This document shows positions 17,829-26,551 of a stretch of 64,000 nt of DNA, in pieces. The stretch is from RGIG1681 sp017467625 (GTDB lineage Bacteria > Bacillota > Clostridia > Christensenellales > UBA1242). The stretch's first letter is position 1. Each line of letters opens with the position of its first letter. Under the pieces are notes generated by a model that had not been told where the DNA came from, ran no database searches, and worked only from the letters and a program-made list of their open reading frames with translations. Location: positions 124,001 through 188,000 of the forward strand of contig JAFUSN010000003.1 of assembly GCA_017467625.1 (NCBI GenBank). Reading direction: 5' to 3'. The position numbers and the translations under genes are program-made.

Positions 17829-17859
17829 AAATGCTTGGGTTTCCCAAGCATTTATTTTT
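17829..17859 (+). terminator. Terminator of the infC operon
   Basis: Eleven-bp perfect stem AAATGCTTGGG / CCCAAGCATTT with a TTT loop and a following T-rich run; the ribosome site of the next gene starts right after it. Confidence 0.85.
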
Positions 17860-17870
17860 AGGAGGGAAAA

Positions 17871-18644
17871 ATGAACTCGGAAATAATTACAAGTTTAGAC
17901 AATCCAATGATAAAAGAAGCCAGAAGTTTGCTAGATAAAAAATTTAGGAAATTTTATGGTAAGTTTTTAGTTGATGGTGAAAAACTTGTTAATGAAGTTG
18001 TGTGCGGTGCAATGGAAGTTGATAAACTTTTTGTTGATAGTTCAAAACTTGCAAATTTCAACTATATTTTAGAGAAATTTGATGGAAAAATTGTTCCTGT
18101 AACAGAAAAAGTGATGAATTCAATTTCTGAAAATGCAACCCCTCAAGGAATTATTGCTGAAGTTTTTATGCGTGAAACTGTGGAGTTTAATCCGAATAAA
18201 AACAAACCAATACTAATTTTGGATAGGATCCAAGATCCGGGAAATTTAGGAACGATAATTAGAACCGCATCTGCAACTGGGTTTGAAACAATTGTTTTAA
18301 TTGACACTGCTGATCCTTATTCGCCAAAGGTTGTTAGAAGTTCAAGTGGTGGGATTTTTTATTTAGATATATTTCGCATGAGTGAAGTTGAAATTTTGGA
18401 TTATATTAAAACTTCAAATCACAAACTTTTAATTGCGGATATGGATGGGAAAAATGTTTTTTCACTTGATGCAAATTTAAATAACTTTGCTTTGGTAATT
18501 GGCAATGAGGGTCAAGGGGTTAGTGATTCATTTAAAAAAGCTGGTGAAATTATATCCCTTCCAATGAAGCCACAAATGGAGTCATTAAATGCTGCTGTTT
18601 CAGCAAGTGTTTTAATGTATACGCTTGTTGGTAAAAATTTATAA
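17871..18644 (+). CDS. TrmH/SpoU-family RNA 2'-O-methyltransferase
   Basis: 257 aa. An N-terminal substrate-binding part (SLDNPMIKEARSLLDKKFR, then FLVDGEKLVNE) precedes the SPOUT domain with its three motifs: NLGTIIRTASATGF, IGNEGQGVS and SLNAAVSASVLMY. These enzymes methylate ribose 2'-OH in rRNA or tRNA; the target is not deducible here. In many Clostridia it follows rplT. It has an AGGAGG ribosome site just after the infC operon terminator, so it is probably expressed by read-through. Confidence 0.88.
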   Translation: MNSEIITSLDNPMIKEARSLLDKKFRKFYGKFLVDGEKLVNEVVCGAMEVDKLFVDSSKLANFNYILEKFDGKIVPVTEKVMNSISENATPQGIIAEVFMRETVEFNPNKNKPILILDRIQDPGNLGTIIRTASATGFETIVLIDTADPYSPKVVRSSSGGIFYLDIFRMSEVEILDYIKTSNHKLLIADMDGKNVFSLDANLNNFALVIGNEGQGVSDSFKKAGEIISLPMKPQMESLNAAVSASVLMYTLVGKNL

Positions 18645-18746
18645 AACGCAAAAATGACTTAAAATTTATTAAAATTTGTATATTTTTCATTAAAAATATC
18701 AAAAATTTGCAAATTTTGATGTAAATTTAACAAAAATAAAAAACAT

Positions 18747-18775
18747 TTGCATAATGGTTTTATCTAGTATATAAT
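18747..18775 (+). promoter_or_regulatory. yebC promoter
   Basis: TTGCAT (18747-18752), 17-base spacer, TATAAT (18770-18775). The 100 bases upstream are almost pure A/T and could act as an UP element. Confidence 0.75.
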
Positions 18776-18809
18776 TGTTGTGTAAAGTTTATGATAGGAG
18801 GAAGAAAAA

Positions 18810-19547
18810 ATGAGTGGACACTCAAAATGGCACAATATTCAAGCCACAAAAAATAAAGCTGATGCTGCTCGCGGAAAAATTTTCACTAAAATTGGTCGTG
18901 AAATTACTGTAGCAGTTAAACTTGGTGGCCCAGATCCGAACATAAACAGCAAACTCTATGATGTTATTCAAAAGGCAAAACAAAACAATATGCCAAACGA
19001 TAATATTCAGCGCTCAATCAAAAAAGCCGCTGGTGGTGAAGACACTGGAAACTATGATGCAATCACTTATGAAGGATATGGTCAACATGGTGTTGCATTT
19101 ATTGTTGAATGTTTAACTGATAACAGAAACAGAACAGCAGCTGATGTTAGACATTTGTTTGATAAATATGGTGGAAACCTTGGAACAAGTGGAAGCGTAA
19201 CATACATGTTTGATCACCAAGGCATTATTGTAATTTCAAAAACAGACAAAACCAACGAAGATGATATAATGATGATTGCCCTTGATTCTGGTGCTGATGA
19301 TGTTGTTGTTGATGATGATTGTTTTGAAGTTATTACACCTCCAGCAAATTTACATGCTGTTTCAAAAGCTTTTGAAGATGCTGGTTATGAAGTTGCTTCA
19401 AGTGAAGTTGAATTTGTTCCGCAAAATTTAATTGCGCTTGACAAGGAATCTGCAACAAGTGTTAACAAACTTGTTGTTGCACTTGAAGATCTTGATGATG
19501 TTCAAAATGTTTACACAAGTGCAGATCTTTCTGTTCTTGATGAATAA
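18810..19547 (+). CDS. yebC: YebC/PmpR family protein
   Basis: 245 aa, full length, with the family N-terminus SGHSKWHNIQATKNKADAARGK and the GGPDPNINSKL and GYGQHGVAFIVE blocks. YebC proteins were described as transcription regulators; a YebC paralogue has recently been shown to help ribosomes over proline stalls, so the role is either or both. It has its own promoter and an AGGAGG site, and is placed just upstream of ruvC as in many bacteria. Confidence 0.94.
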   Translation: MSGHSKWHNIQATKNKADAARGKIFTKIGREITVAVKLGGPDPNINSKLYDVIQKAKQNNMPNDNIQRSIKKAAGGEDTGNYDAITYEGYGQHGVAFIVECLTDNRNRTAADVRHLFDKYGGNLGTSGSVTYMFDHQGIIVISKTDKTNEDDIMMIALDSGADDVVVDDDCFEVITPPANLHAVSKAFEDAGYEVASSEVEFVPQNLIALDKESATSVNKLVVALEDLDDVQNVYTSADLSVLDE

Positions 19548-19552
19548 TAATT

Positions 19553-19582
19553 AGCCACTTTACGCTGTAGAGTGGTTTTTTT
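19553..19582 (+). terminator. Terminator after yebC
   Basis: Stem CCACTTTAC / GTAGAGTGG (9 pairs, one G-U) with a GCT loop and seven T. Confidence 0.85.
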
Positions 19583-19592
19583 ATGCAAAAGT

Positions 19593-19621
19593 TTGACATT
19601 GCCCTTATTTTAATATAAATT
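19593..19621 (+). promoter_or_regulatory. ruvC promoter, probably leaderless
   Basis: TTGACA (19593-19598) is followed by TATAAA at 19614-19619 (15-base spacer) or TAAATT at 19616-19621 (17-base spacer). The ATG is at 19628, 6-8 bases after either box, and the bases between are only A and T with no Shine-Dalgarno. Confidence 0.6.
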
Positions 19622-19627
19622 ATAAAT

Positions 19628-20191
19628 ATGGTAATTTTGGGCATTGATCCTGGATATGCAATTGTTGGTTATGGAGTTATTGATGTTGATGCAAGGGGCA
19701 GGTGCACTTGCATTGATTATGGTGCAATAAACACCTCTAAAGATGAAGATTTTCCAGTTAGGCTGGCAATGATTCAAGATGGAATGAATGCACTAATTCA
19801 AAAATACAAGCCAGAGGCAGTTGCTGTTGAGGAATTGTTTTTTAATCAAAATATAACAACTGGAATTGCGGTTGCTGAAGCAAGGGGTGTTATTCTTTGC
19901 ACAGCAATTCAGTCTGTTCCAAAGGTGTTTGAATTTACTCCAATGCAAATCAAACTTGCAATAACAGGCAATGGAAGAGCTGAAAAAAAGCAGGTTGAGT
20001 ATATGACTAAAAATCTGCTTAAGTTAAAAAACACTCCAAAACCCGATGATGCGGCAGATGCTCTTGCGGTGGCGCTTTGTTTGTCGCAAACAAATTTAAG
20101 AGTTGTTGACAGTGAGGTTAAAGTGTTCACAAACAACACGCTCAAAAAAACAAACTTAAATGATGCACTAAAAAAGAGAGGTAAAAAATGA
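19628..20191 (+). CDS. ruvC: Holliday junction endonuclease RuvC
   Basis: 187 aa. The acidic catalytic residues appear in LGIDPGYAIVGYGVI (Asp near residue 6), AVEELFF and PDDAADALAVALC. RuvC cuts Holliday junctions symmetrically together with RuvAB. The C-terminus is about 15-20 residues longer than the usual core, with a basic end (KKRGKK). Its last four bases overlap the ruvA start (ATGA), so the two are translationally coupled. It is the first gene of ruvCAB-queA-tgt. Confidence 0.95.
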   Translation: MVILGIDPGYAIVGYGVIDVDARGRCTCIDYGAINTSKDEDFPVRLAMIQDGMNALIQKYKPEAVAVEELFFNQNITTGIAVAEARGVILCTAIQSVPKVFEFTPMQIKLAITGNGRAEKKQVEYMTKNLLKLKNTPKPDDAADALAVALCLSQTNLRVVDSEVKVFTNNTLKKTNLNDALKKRGKK

Positions 20192-20784
20192 TTTATTCAC
20201 TGACAGGAAAAGTTAGTTTAGTTGATGAAAACACAATTGTTGTTGATACAGGCGCTGTTGCTTATGAAGTAATTTGCTCTGCATATACAGCTTTTTCACT
20301 TGGAAACAAACCAGAGCCACAAACAATTTTAACTTATCTTCAAGTTCGTGAAGATGCAATGTGTTTGTTTGGGTTTAAAGATAAAAAGGAAAAAATGATT
20401 TTCAATGATTTGCTTTTAGTTTCAGGAGTTGGTCCAAAAATGGCAATAACAGTTCTTTCAGGCCTTTCAACTGATGACTTAATTAAAGCAATTGTAAACT
20501 CAGATGTTAAAACTCTTGCAAGTATTAAAGGTCTTGGAAAAAAGACGGCTGAGCGAATTGTTTTGGAACTTGGTGAAAAACTTGGTGGTATGGGTTCACT
20601 TGAAAGTTTGCTTGTTGCTAGTGAAACGCAAACTGTTTTTGCAAAAGAAATTGATGAAGCAGTTCAAGTTTTGGTTTCAACTGGGCTTTCAAAAACTGAT
20701 GCGTCAAATATTGCAAAAGCAAATTATGAGCAGGGAATGACAAGTGAACAGCTTGTTTTAAAATGTTTCAAAAATTTAAAGTAG
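20188..20784 (+). CDS. ruvA: Holliday junction DNA-binding subunit RuvA
   Basis: 198 aa, full length. The N-terminal OB-fold has GKVSLVDENTIVVDTG; the two helix-hairpin-helix motifs are in VSGVGPKMAITVLSGLS and IKGLGKKTAERIVLEL; a C-terminal domain III contacts RuvB. RuvA holds the four-way junction while RuvB drives branch migration. It overlaps ruvC by four bases. Confidence 0.96.
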   Translation: MIYSLTGKVSLVDENTIVVDTGAVAYEVICSAYTAFSLGNKPEPQTILTYLQVREDAMCLFGFKDKKEKMIFNDLLLVSGVGPKMAITVLSGLSTDDLIKAIVNSDVKTLASIKGLGKKTAERIVLELGEKLGGMGSLESLLVASETQTVFAKEIDEAVQVLVSTGLSKTDASNIAKANYEQGMTSEQLVLKCFKNLK

Positions 20785-20790
20785 GTGAAT

Positions 20791-21855
20791 ATGGAAAATT
20801 TTGAAAGTGGTTATAATAAATTTTTTTCAAGTTCAATGGAAAATGAAAGTGATGAAAGATTTGTTTCAACTTCAAAAATTGATGCAGAAGATGTTGCAGA
20901 AAATATTTTAAGACCAAAAACTATGGATGACTATGTTGGGCAAGAAAAAGTTAAAGAAAATTTAAAGGTCTACATTTCCGCCGCAAAAAAAAGAGGGGAA
21001 GCTCTTGATCATGTTCTTTTATATGGTCCTCCAGGGCTTGGAAAAACAACACTGGCTGCAATTATTGCGAATGAAATGGGAACTAATTTTAAACAAACTT
21101 CCGGTCCTGCAATTGAAAAGCCAAGTGATTTGGCATCAATTTTAACAAATTTAAGTGAAAATGATGTGCTTTTTATTGATGAAATTCATAGGCTCAACCA
21201 TGCAGTTGAAGAGGTTCTTTATCCTGCAATGGAAGACCATGCACTTGATTTTATTATTGGCAAAGGTCCATCCGCAAGAACCATGCGAATTTCACTTCCA
21301 AACTTCACACTTGTTGGAGCAACAACAAAAGCTGGTATGATTACTGGACCGCTTCGTGATAGGTTTGGTGTTATTGCAAAACTTGAACTTTATTCTAAAT
21401 TTGAACTGGCGAAAATTGTAAAGCGTTCAGCTGGTATTCTTGGAGCCGAAATTGATGAAGCTTCATCAAATTTAATTGCATCAAGAAGTCGGGGAACTCC
21501 AAGACTTGCAAACAGAATTTTGAAACGTGTTCGTGATTTTGCCGATGTTTATTCAAATGGGAAAATTGACACAAAAATAACTGAACTTGCGCTCGAAAAA
21601 ATGGATATTGATGAACTTGGCCTTGATGCTGTTGACAGAAAAATGCTTAAAACCATGATTGAGAATTTTAAAGGCAAGCCAGTTGGCCTTGACACGCTTG
21701 GGGCAATCACAGGCGAAGAACCTGACACAATTGAAGATGTTTATGAACCATATTTGCTTCAAATTGGATTTATTTCAAGAACTCCAAGAGGAAGAATCCC
21801 ATTGGAGCCAGCATTTAAACATCTTGGATATAAACTAGAGGATTATTTAAATTAA
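20791..21855 (+). CDS. ruvB: Holliday junction ATP-dependent helicase RuvB
   Basis: 354 aa. AAA+ motor with Walker A GPPGLGKTTLA, Walker B LFIDEIHRL, sensor 1 LVGATTKAG and arginine-finger region GPLRDRFG; a winged-helix domain ends the protein (GRIPLEPAFKHLGY). I take the ATG at 20791, with AGGTGA just before it, over an in-frame GTG at 20785 that directly follows the ruvA stop. Confidence 0.96.
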   Translation: MENFESGYNKFFSSSMENESDERFVSTSKIDAEDVAENILRPKTMDDYVGQEKVKENLKVYISAAKKRGEALDHVLLYGPPGLGKTTLAAIIANEMGTNFKQTSGPAIEKPSDLASILTNLSENDVLFIDEIHRLNHAVEEVLYPAMEDHALDFIIGKGPSARTMRISLPNFTLVGATTKAGMITGPLRDRFGVIAKLELYSKFELAKIVKRSAGILGAEIDEASSNLIASRSRGTPRLANRILKRVRDFADVYSNGKIDTKITELALEKMDIDELGLDAVDRKMLKTMIENFKGKPVGLDTLGAITGEEPDTIEDVYEPYLLQIGFISRTPRGRIPLEPAFKHLGYKLEDYLN

Positions 21856-21864
21856 GGAAAAGAA

Positions 21865-22896
21865 ATGGAATTAAAAACAAGTGACTTTAATTATGAGCTT
21901 CCTGAAGAGCTCATTGCTCAAACTCCAGCCAGTCCAAGGGACAGTGCAAGAATGCTTGTTTACACAAAGGCAACTGACAAAATTGAGCATAAAATTTTTC
22001 GTGACATATTAGATTATTTAACTCCAAATGATGTTTTGGTTATAAACAACACAAGAGTTATTCCTGCACGCCTTTTTGCAACCAAGGTTACTGGAGCCAA
22101 AATTGAAGTGTTTTTGCTAAAAAGATTGAATTTAACTGACTATGAAGTTTTGATGCGTCCAGCAAAAAAAGCCCCAGTTGGAACGAGATTGATTTTTTCA
22201 GATAACCTATATTGTGATGTAATTGAAAATCAAGAAGAAATTGGTGGAAGAATAGTAAGGTTTAGCGTTGCAGCTGGAACACTTGAAGAAGAACTTGATA
22301 GGATTGGAAATATTCCACTCCCACCATACATTCATGAAAAGCTTGAAGATGATGAGGAATATCAAACAATTTATTCCAAAATTCGTGGTTCAAGTGCAGC
22401 ACCAACAGCTGGGCTTCACTTCACAGAAGAACTCATGCAAAAAATTAAAGATAAAGGTGTTCAAATTGAAGAAGTTACGCTTCAAGTTGGGCTTGGAACA
22501 TTTAGGCCGGTAACTGAAGAAAATGCACTTGAACACAAAATGCACAGCGAAGAAATTGTTGTTAGCAAAGAAGTTGCTGAAAGACTAAATAAAGCTAAAG
22601 CTGAAGGAAAGCGAATTATTGCAGTTGGAACAACTTCGGTTAGAACCCTTGAAGCTGCAAGTGATAAGCCTGGGCACATCATGCCAGTGCATAAAGAAAC
22701 AGACATATTCATTTATCCAGGTGTTCAAATTAAGTTTGTTGACGCATTAATTACAAACTTTCATCTTCCTGAAAGCACACTAATAATGCTTGTTTCAGCA
22801 TTTATTGGCAGAGAAAAAACATTAGAAATTTATAAGACAGCAGTTGAAAACAAATATAGATTTTTCAGCTTTGGCGATTGCTGTTTCTTTAATTAG
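21865..22896 (+). CDS. queA: tRNA preQ1(34) S-adenosylmethionine ribosyltransferase-isomerase QueA
   Basis: 343 aa with the family patterns DFNYELPEELIAQTP near the N-terminus, LPPYIHE, APTAGLHFTEELM and FHLPESTLIMLVSAF near the end. QueA transfers and isomerises the ribosyl part of SAM onto preQ1-modified tRNA, giving epoxyqueuosine, which QueH (11461-12063) reduces. It lies 9 bases after ruvB and the tgt ribosome site overlaps its stop, so ruvCAB-queA-tgt reads as one unit. Confidence 0.96.
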   Translation: MELKTSDFNYELPEELIAQTPASPRDSARMLVYTKATDKIEHKIFRDILDYLTPNDVLVINNTRVIPARLFATKVTGAKIEVFLLKRLNLTDYEVLMRPAKKAPVGTRLIFSDNLYCDVIENQEEIGGRIVRFSVAAGTLEEELDRIGNIPLPPYIHEKLEDDEEYQTIYSKIRGSSAAPTAGLHFTEELMQKIKDKGVQIEEVTLQVGLGTFRPVTEENALEHKMHSEEIVVSKEVAERLNKAKAEGKRIIAVGTTSVRTLEAASDKPGHIMPVHKETDIFIYPGVQIKFVDALITNFHLPESTLIMLVSAFIGREKTLEIYKTAVENKYRFFSFGDCCFFN

Positions 22897-22903
22897 GAGA
22901 ACT

Positions 22904-24025
22904 ATGGCGGAAAAGAATTTTTCATTTACAACAAAAACAAAATCATCTAACACATTTGGAAGAATTGGTGTGCTTCACACACCTCATGGAGACATTGAAA
23001 CACCAGTGTTTATGCCAGTTGGAACAAGGGCAACAGTTAAAGCTGTTGAACCAAGAGAACTTGAAGAAGTTCATGCGCAAATAATTTTGGCAAACACCTA
23101 TCATTGCTATTTGCGTCCAACAGCAGAACTTGTTCAAAAAGCAGGTGGGCTTCATAAATTTATGAATTGGAATCACCCAATTTTAACTGATTCAGGTGGT
23201 TTTCAGGTGTTTTCACTTGCAAAGTTAAACAAAATTACTGATGACGGCGTTGAATTTAAATCTCATTTAGATGGTTCAACTCACTTTTTTACTCCTGAAA
23301 AATCAATTGACATTCAGAACAAGCTTGGAAGTGATATAATTATGGCGTTTGATGAATGTTCAAATTATGGAGTTGACAGAAAGTATGCTGAAGAAGCTCT
23401 GGAGAGAACTGAAAGGTGGCTTGATAGATGCATCGCTTTTCATAAAAACGATAAGCAACTTCTTTTTCCAATTGTCCAAGGTAATTTTTATGAAGATTTG
23501 AGACTTAAGGCGCTTGAAAATGTTAAAAAGAAGGCGACTGTTGGATTTTCAATTGGTGGGCTTTCGGTTGGTGAGCCTAAAAAAAAGATGTATGAAATTA
23601 TGGATGTAATGGCACCAAATTATCCAGAAGATAAAGTTCGTTATTTAATGGGTGTTGGAACTCCAGATTGTTTGATTGAAGGAGTTATCCGTGGAATTGA
23701 TATGTTTGATTGTGTAATTCCAACCAGAAATGCAAGAAACGGAACAGCTTTCACATCAAAGGGGAAAGTTGTTGTTAAAAATGGAATTTATAAAGAAGAT
23801 TTTTCAACACTTGATGACGAATGTGATTGCTATGCTTGCAAAAACTTTACAAAAGCATATTTAAGGCATTTGTTTAATGTTGATGAAATTTTGGGTGCAC
23901 AGCTTTTGTCAATTCATAACATAAGATTTTTAACAAACTTAATGGAACAAATTAAACAGGCAATTCGTGAAGATAGGTTACTTGAATTTAGAGATGAATA
24001 TTTGAAAAAAACTGGTTATAAGTAA
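22904..24025 (+). CDS. tgt: Queuine/preQ1 tRNA-guanine transglycosylase
   Basis: 373 aa. Signatures are FMPVGTRATVKAV, LANTYHCYLRP, LTDSGGFQVFSL with the catalytic Asp region, IVQGNFYEDLR, GGLSVGEPKKKMYE, and the zinc-site cysteines in CDCYACKNF plus the later histidine. It swaps guanine 34 of GU(N) tRNAs for preQ1. The start at 22904 is preceded by AGGAG overlapping the queA stop; a longer frame from 22844 would lie inside queA and lacks a ribosome site. Confidence 0.96.
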   Translation: MAEKNFSFTTKTKSSNTFGRIGVLHTPHGDIETPVFMPVGTRATVKAVEPRELEEVHAQIILANTYHCYLRPTAELVQKAGGLHKFMNWNHPILTDSGGFQVFSLAKLNKITDDGVEFKSHLDGSTHFFTPEKSIDIQNKLGSDIIMAFDECSNYGVDRKYAEEALERTERWLDRCIAFHKNDKQLLFPIVQGNFYEDLRLKALENVKKKATVGFSIGGLSVGEPKKKMYEIMDVMAPNYPEDKVRYLMGVGTPDCLIEGVIRGIDMFDCVIPTRNARNGTAFTSKGKVVVKNGIYKEDFSTLDDECDCYACKNFTKAYLRHLFNVDEILGAQLLSIHNIRFLTNLMEQIKQAIREDRLLEFRDEYLKKTGYK

Positions 24026-24131
24026 AATTTGACAAAATATGCATCAAAAATTTAATTGCGTGATTAAATTTTCTTGACGAGAAATTTTGGTTATGATATT
24101 TTTTATTTAGTAATTTTAAGGAGATAATGTT

Positions 24132-24575
24132 ATGTTAAATTTAATTTGTGCAGCAAATCAAGTCACAACATATGTGATTTATGGTGTTTTGATTTTAATT
24201 TTAGTTGTTATGCTCATTCTTCCATATTTCACTCAGAGAAAAAGAAACCAAGAATATACAAAAATGATTCAAGCTCTTAAAGTTGGTGATCTTGTTCAAA
24301 CACAAGATGGTGTTATTGGAAAAGTTATTAAACTTTCTGATAAAGGCGAAATTAAAACAGTAATTTTGGAAACTGGTGCAAAAAATGAAAAGAGTTATAT
24401 TGAATTTAATATTGGTGCAGTTGCATATGTTTTAAATGCATCAAAACCAGCTCAACCAAAGGAAGAAAAGGTTGAAGAACCAGTTGAAGAAAAGAAAGAA
24501 GAGCCAGCAAAAGAGGAAAAAGTTGAAGAAAAACCAGCTGCTAAAAAAAGAGGCAGAAAACCTGCAGCAAAATAA
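24132..24575 (+). CDS. yajC: Preprotein translocase accessory subunit YajC, with a charged tail
   Basis: 147 aa; YajC is usually about 90-110 aa. One membrane segment (about residues 13-33) precedes the cytosolic domain with RKRNQEYTKMIQALKVGDLVQTQDGVIGKVIKL, the YajC hallmark. It associates with SecDF-YidC. Residues from about 105 form a Lys/Glu/Pro-rich tail (KEEKVEEPVEEKK) that ends in KKRGRKPAAK, similar to an AT-hook or histone-like tail; its role is unknown. AAGGAG precedes the start. A weak promoter is possible (TTGACG at 24074), and no terminator separates it from tgt. Confidence 0.9.
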   Translation: MLNLICAANQVTTYVIYGVLILILVVMLILPYFTQRKRNQEYTKMIQALKVGDLVQTQDGVIGKVIKLSDKGEIKTVILETGAKNEKSYIEFNIGAVAYVLNASKPAQPKEEKVEEPVEEKKEEPAKEEKVEEKPAAKKRGRKPAAK

Positions 24576-24578
24576 TTA

Positions 24579-24608
24579 AAAAAGCAACGCAAGTTGCTTT
24601 TTATTTTG
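24579..24608 (+). terminator. Terminator after yajC
   Basis: Ten-bp stem AAAAAGCAAC / GTTGCTTTTT with a GCAA tetraloop, followed by ATTTTG. Confidence 0.85.
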
Positions 24609-24656
24609 TCATAAATTTAGGATAGAGCGAATATACATAAACTAAAAGGAGAGAGT

Positions 24657-25055
24657 ATGTTTGCTAAATCAAAAAGTGAAAAACTTTCAAACAATAATGT
24701 TTTTTTATGCTTTGTTAAAGGGCTTATTATTTCAATAATTTTAAGTTTGGTTTGTGTTTTAATTTTTGCATTTTTGCTCAAGTGGTTTAATTTTAATGAT
24801 TCTGTAATTAAAACTGTGACATTTGGAATAAAATGTTTAAGCGTTGCCGTTGGAACGCTTGTTGCAGTTAAAGGAAATTCAAAGGGGCTTATCAAAGGGG
24901 CTATTTTTGGAATAATTTACATTTGTGTTGCATTTTTAACTTTTGGCATATTGGCTGGCTCAATGGCGGTTGATATTTCAAATCTTTTGGATTTGCTTTC
25001 ATGTATGTTAGTTGGTGCAATTATTGGAGTGATTAAAGTAAATAAGTCAAATTAA
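24657..25055 (+). CDS. Small membrane protein, TIGR04086-like
   Basis: 132 aa with four predicted membrane segments (roughly residues 20-45, 52-70, 78-100 and 106-126) and Gly-rich helices such as KGAIFGIIYICVAF. Size, four-helix layout and location beside yajC and secDF match the TIGR04086 (YrzE-like) membrane family of Clostridia, whose function is unknown. AAAGGAG precedes the ATG by 5 bases. It sits between two terminators, so it is probably a single-gene unit or reached by read-through from yajC. Confidence 0.7.
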   Translation: MFAKSKSEKLSNNNVFLCFVKGLIISIILSLVCVLIFAFLLKWFNFNDSVIKTVTFGIKCLSVAVGTLVAVKGNSKGLIKGAIFGIIYICVAFLTFGILAGSMAVDISNLLDLLSCMLVGAIIGVIKVNKSN

Positions 25056-25059
25056 GTTT

Positions 25060-25088
25060 AAGTTCACCAATTTGGGTGAACTTTTTTT
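25060..25088 (+). terminator. Terminator after the small membrane protein
   Basis: Nine-bp stem AAGTTCACC / GGTGAACTT with a 6-base loop, then a T run. Confidence 0.85.
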
Positions 25089-25139
25089 ATAAAAAGTATT
25101 ATAAATATAATAATTTTGAAAAATATTTTTTATAATAGA

Positions 25140-25169
25140 TTGACCGAAAGGCTTGTTTTGTTTTATAAT
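25140..25169 (+). promoter_or_regulatory. secD promoter
   Basis: TTGACC (25140-25145), 18-base spacer, TATAAT (25164-25169), about 33 bases before the secD ATG, which has an AAGGG ribosome site. Confidence 0.65.
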
Positions 25170-25201
25170 AAGCCCGACTAATTTATAAGGGAAAGATTTT
25201 A

Positions 25202-26551
25202 ATGAAGGGATTTAAAAAGAATACAGCAATATTATTGATTTGCGTGTTAAGTGTTGTTTTTGTGCTAGGTCTTTTATTTGGATTTGTTCCAATGAACTTT
25301 GGCAAAACAACCTTTGTTTCATTTTCTGGCTCAGTTGGTGTAACTTCTGATGTCAAAGGTGGAATTTATGGTGAATATGACATAGCTGCAACTGAAACGC
25401 CATCAAAATCAGCGCTTCTACAGTCAATGTCAAAGATTAAAGAAGTTTTTGATGATTATGGTTATAAAAATGTTGAAGTTTATGCTCTTGGAACCAAAAA
25501 GATTAGAGTTGAAGTAAGTTATCCTTATGGTAGCAAAAACTATTCAGATGTTTTAGCGGAACTTTCAAGAGTTGCAACAGGTGCTTTTCAACTTAGAAAT
25601 GAACAAACAGTTGATGATGACACAATTATTTTAGATGGTGCAACTTGTGTTGAAAGCGTTAATGTTTATACAAATAACAGCACTAAGTATATGACAATTA
25701 AGTTCAATTCAAAGGGTCAAGAAAAATATAAAGAACTTCTTGCTGCAGGAACAACAATTTATATTGCACTTGGTGATTACACGCAATCACAAACAGTCCA
25801 AAAGCCTAATGATGATGATTATTCACAACTGACACTCAGTGGAACAGATTATGAAAATCTTGTTCAATTTGAGTGGGCAATTATTTTGGGATGTATGAAA
25901 GTTGAACTTAATCCAGACACTGTTTTAACTCAAACCAAATCGGCAACTCTCACAGCAGGTGAATCAGCATCATCTCCAGATAATGCAAGTTATTATTCAA
26001 GCACTGCTTATGTTGTTGCGGTTTCTTCAGTATTTATTGTTTTAGTGTTAGGTCTCGCATTGTTTGCAATTAAATTTGGACCATTTGCAATTTTGGTTGC
26101 AATTAGTGCAGGCTTTGGAACAATTATGTTTTTGCTTTTGTTGCTTTTAACACCATCAATTCAAATTGGTCTTTCAGGCTTTTTTGCAATTGCAGTTGGA
26201 ATGGGTATGATTTATGTTTACACCTATCAGTTTGCATCAAGAGTTAAAGGCGAATATGAGCTTGGAAAATCATATCAAGCAGCACTTGAAGTTGCTAATA
26301 AAACTTCATTTAAAAGTGTTTTGATGGGTGGAACCGCTTTATTTTTAAGTTCACTTATTATGTACTTTTTGTCATTTGGTGAACTTGCAAGCGTTACCGC
26401 AATTTTTGCAATAATTTCTGCAATTTGTATGGTTATAAATTTACTTATCATTCCTTTGCTTGTTAAAATTTGTTTATCGTTTAATAAGATTGGAAGAAAA
26501 TTGTTTATGTTAAAGAAGAGAACAGAAACTGAATTAGGGGAGGCTAGATAA
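25202..26551 (+). CDS. secD: Protein translocase subunit SecD, divergent
   Basis: 449 aa. An N-terminal membrane segment (about 8-28), a large extracytoplasmic domain (30-275) and five C-terminal membrane segments match SecD, and secF follows without a gap. SecD works with SecF to complete export through SecYEG using the proton motive force. The signature helix that normally holds VDANVLIxERIKEE reads AVGMGMIYVYTYQFASRVKGEY (split: first 10 and last 12 residues, about 328-349): the ERIKEE part survives as SRVKGE but the conserved Asp is not there. The family assignment is secure from context; activity by the usual proton path is doubtful. Confidence 0.85.
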   Translation: MKGFKKNTAILLICVLSVVFVLGLLFGFVPMNFGKTTFVSFSGSVGVTSDVKGGIYGEYDIAATETPSKSALLQSMSKIKEVFDDYGYKNVEVYALGTKKIRVEVSYPYGSKNYSDVLAELSRVATGAFQLRNEQTVDDDTIILDGATCVESVNVYTNNSTKYMTIKFNSKGQEKYKELLAAGTTIYIALGDYTQSQTVQKPNDDDYSQLTLSGTDYENLVQFEWAIILGCMKVELNPDTVLTQTKSATLTAGESASSPDNASYYSSTAYVVAVSSVFIVLVLGLALFAIKFGPFAILVAISAGFGTIMFLLLLLLTPSIQIGLSGFFAIAVGMGMIYVYTYQFASRVKGEYELGKSYQAALEVANKTSFKSVLMGGTALFLSSLIMYFLSFGELASVTAIFAIISAICMVINLLIIPLLVKICLSFNKIGRKLFMLKKRTETELGEAR

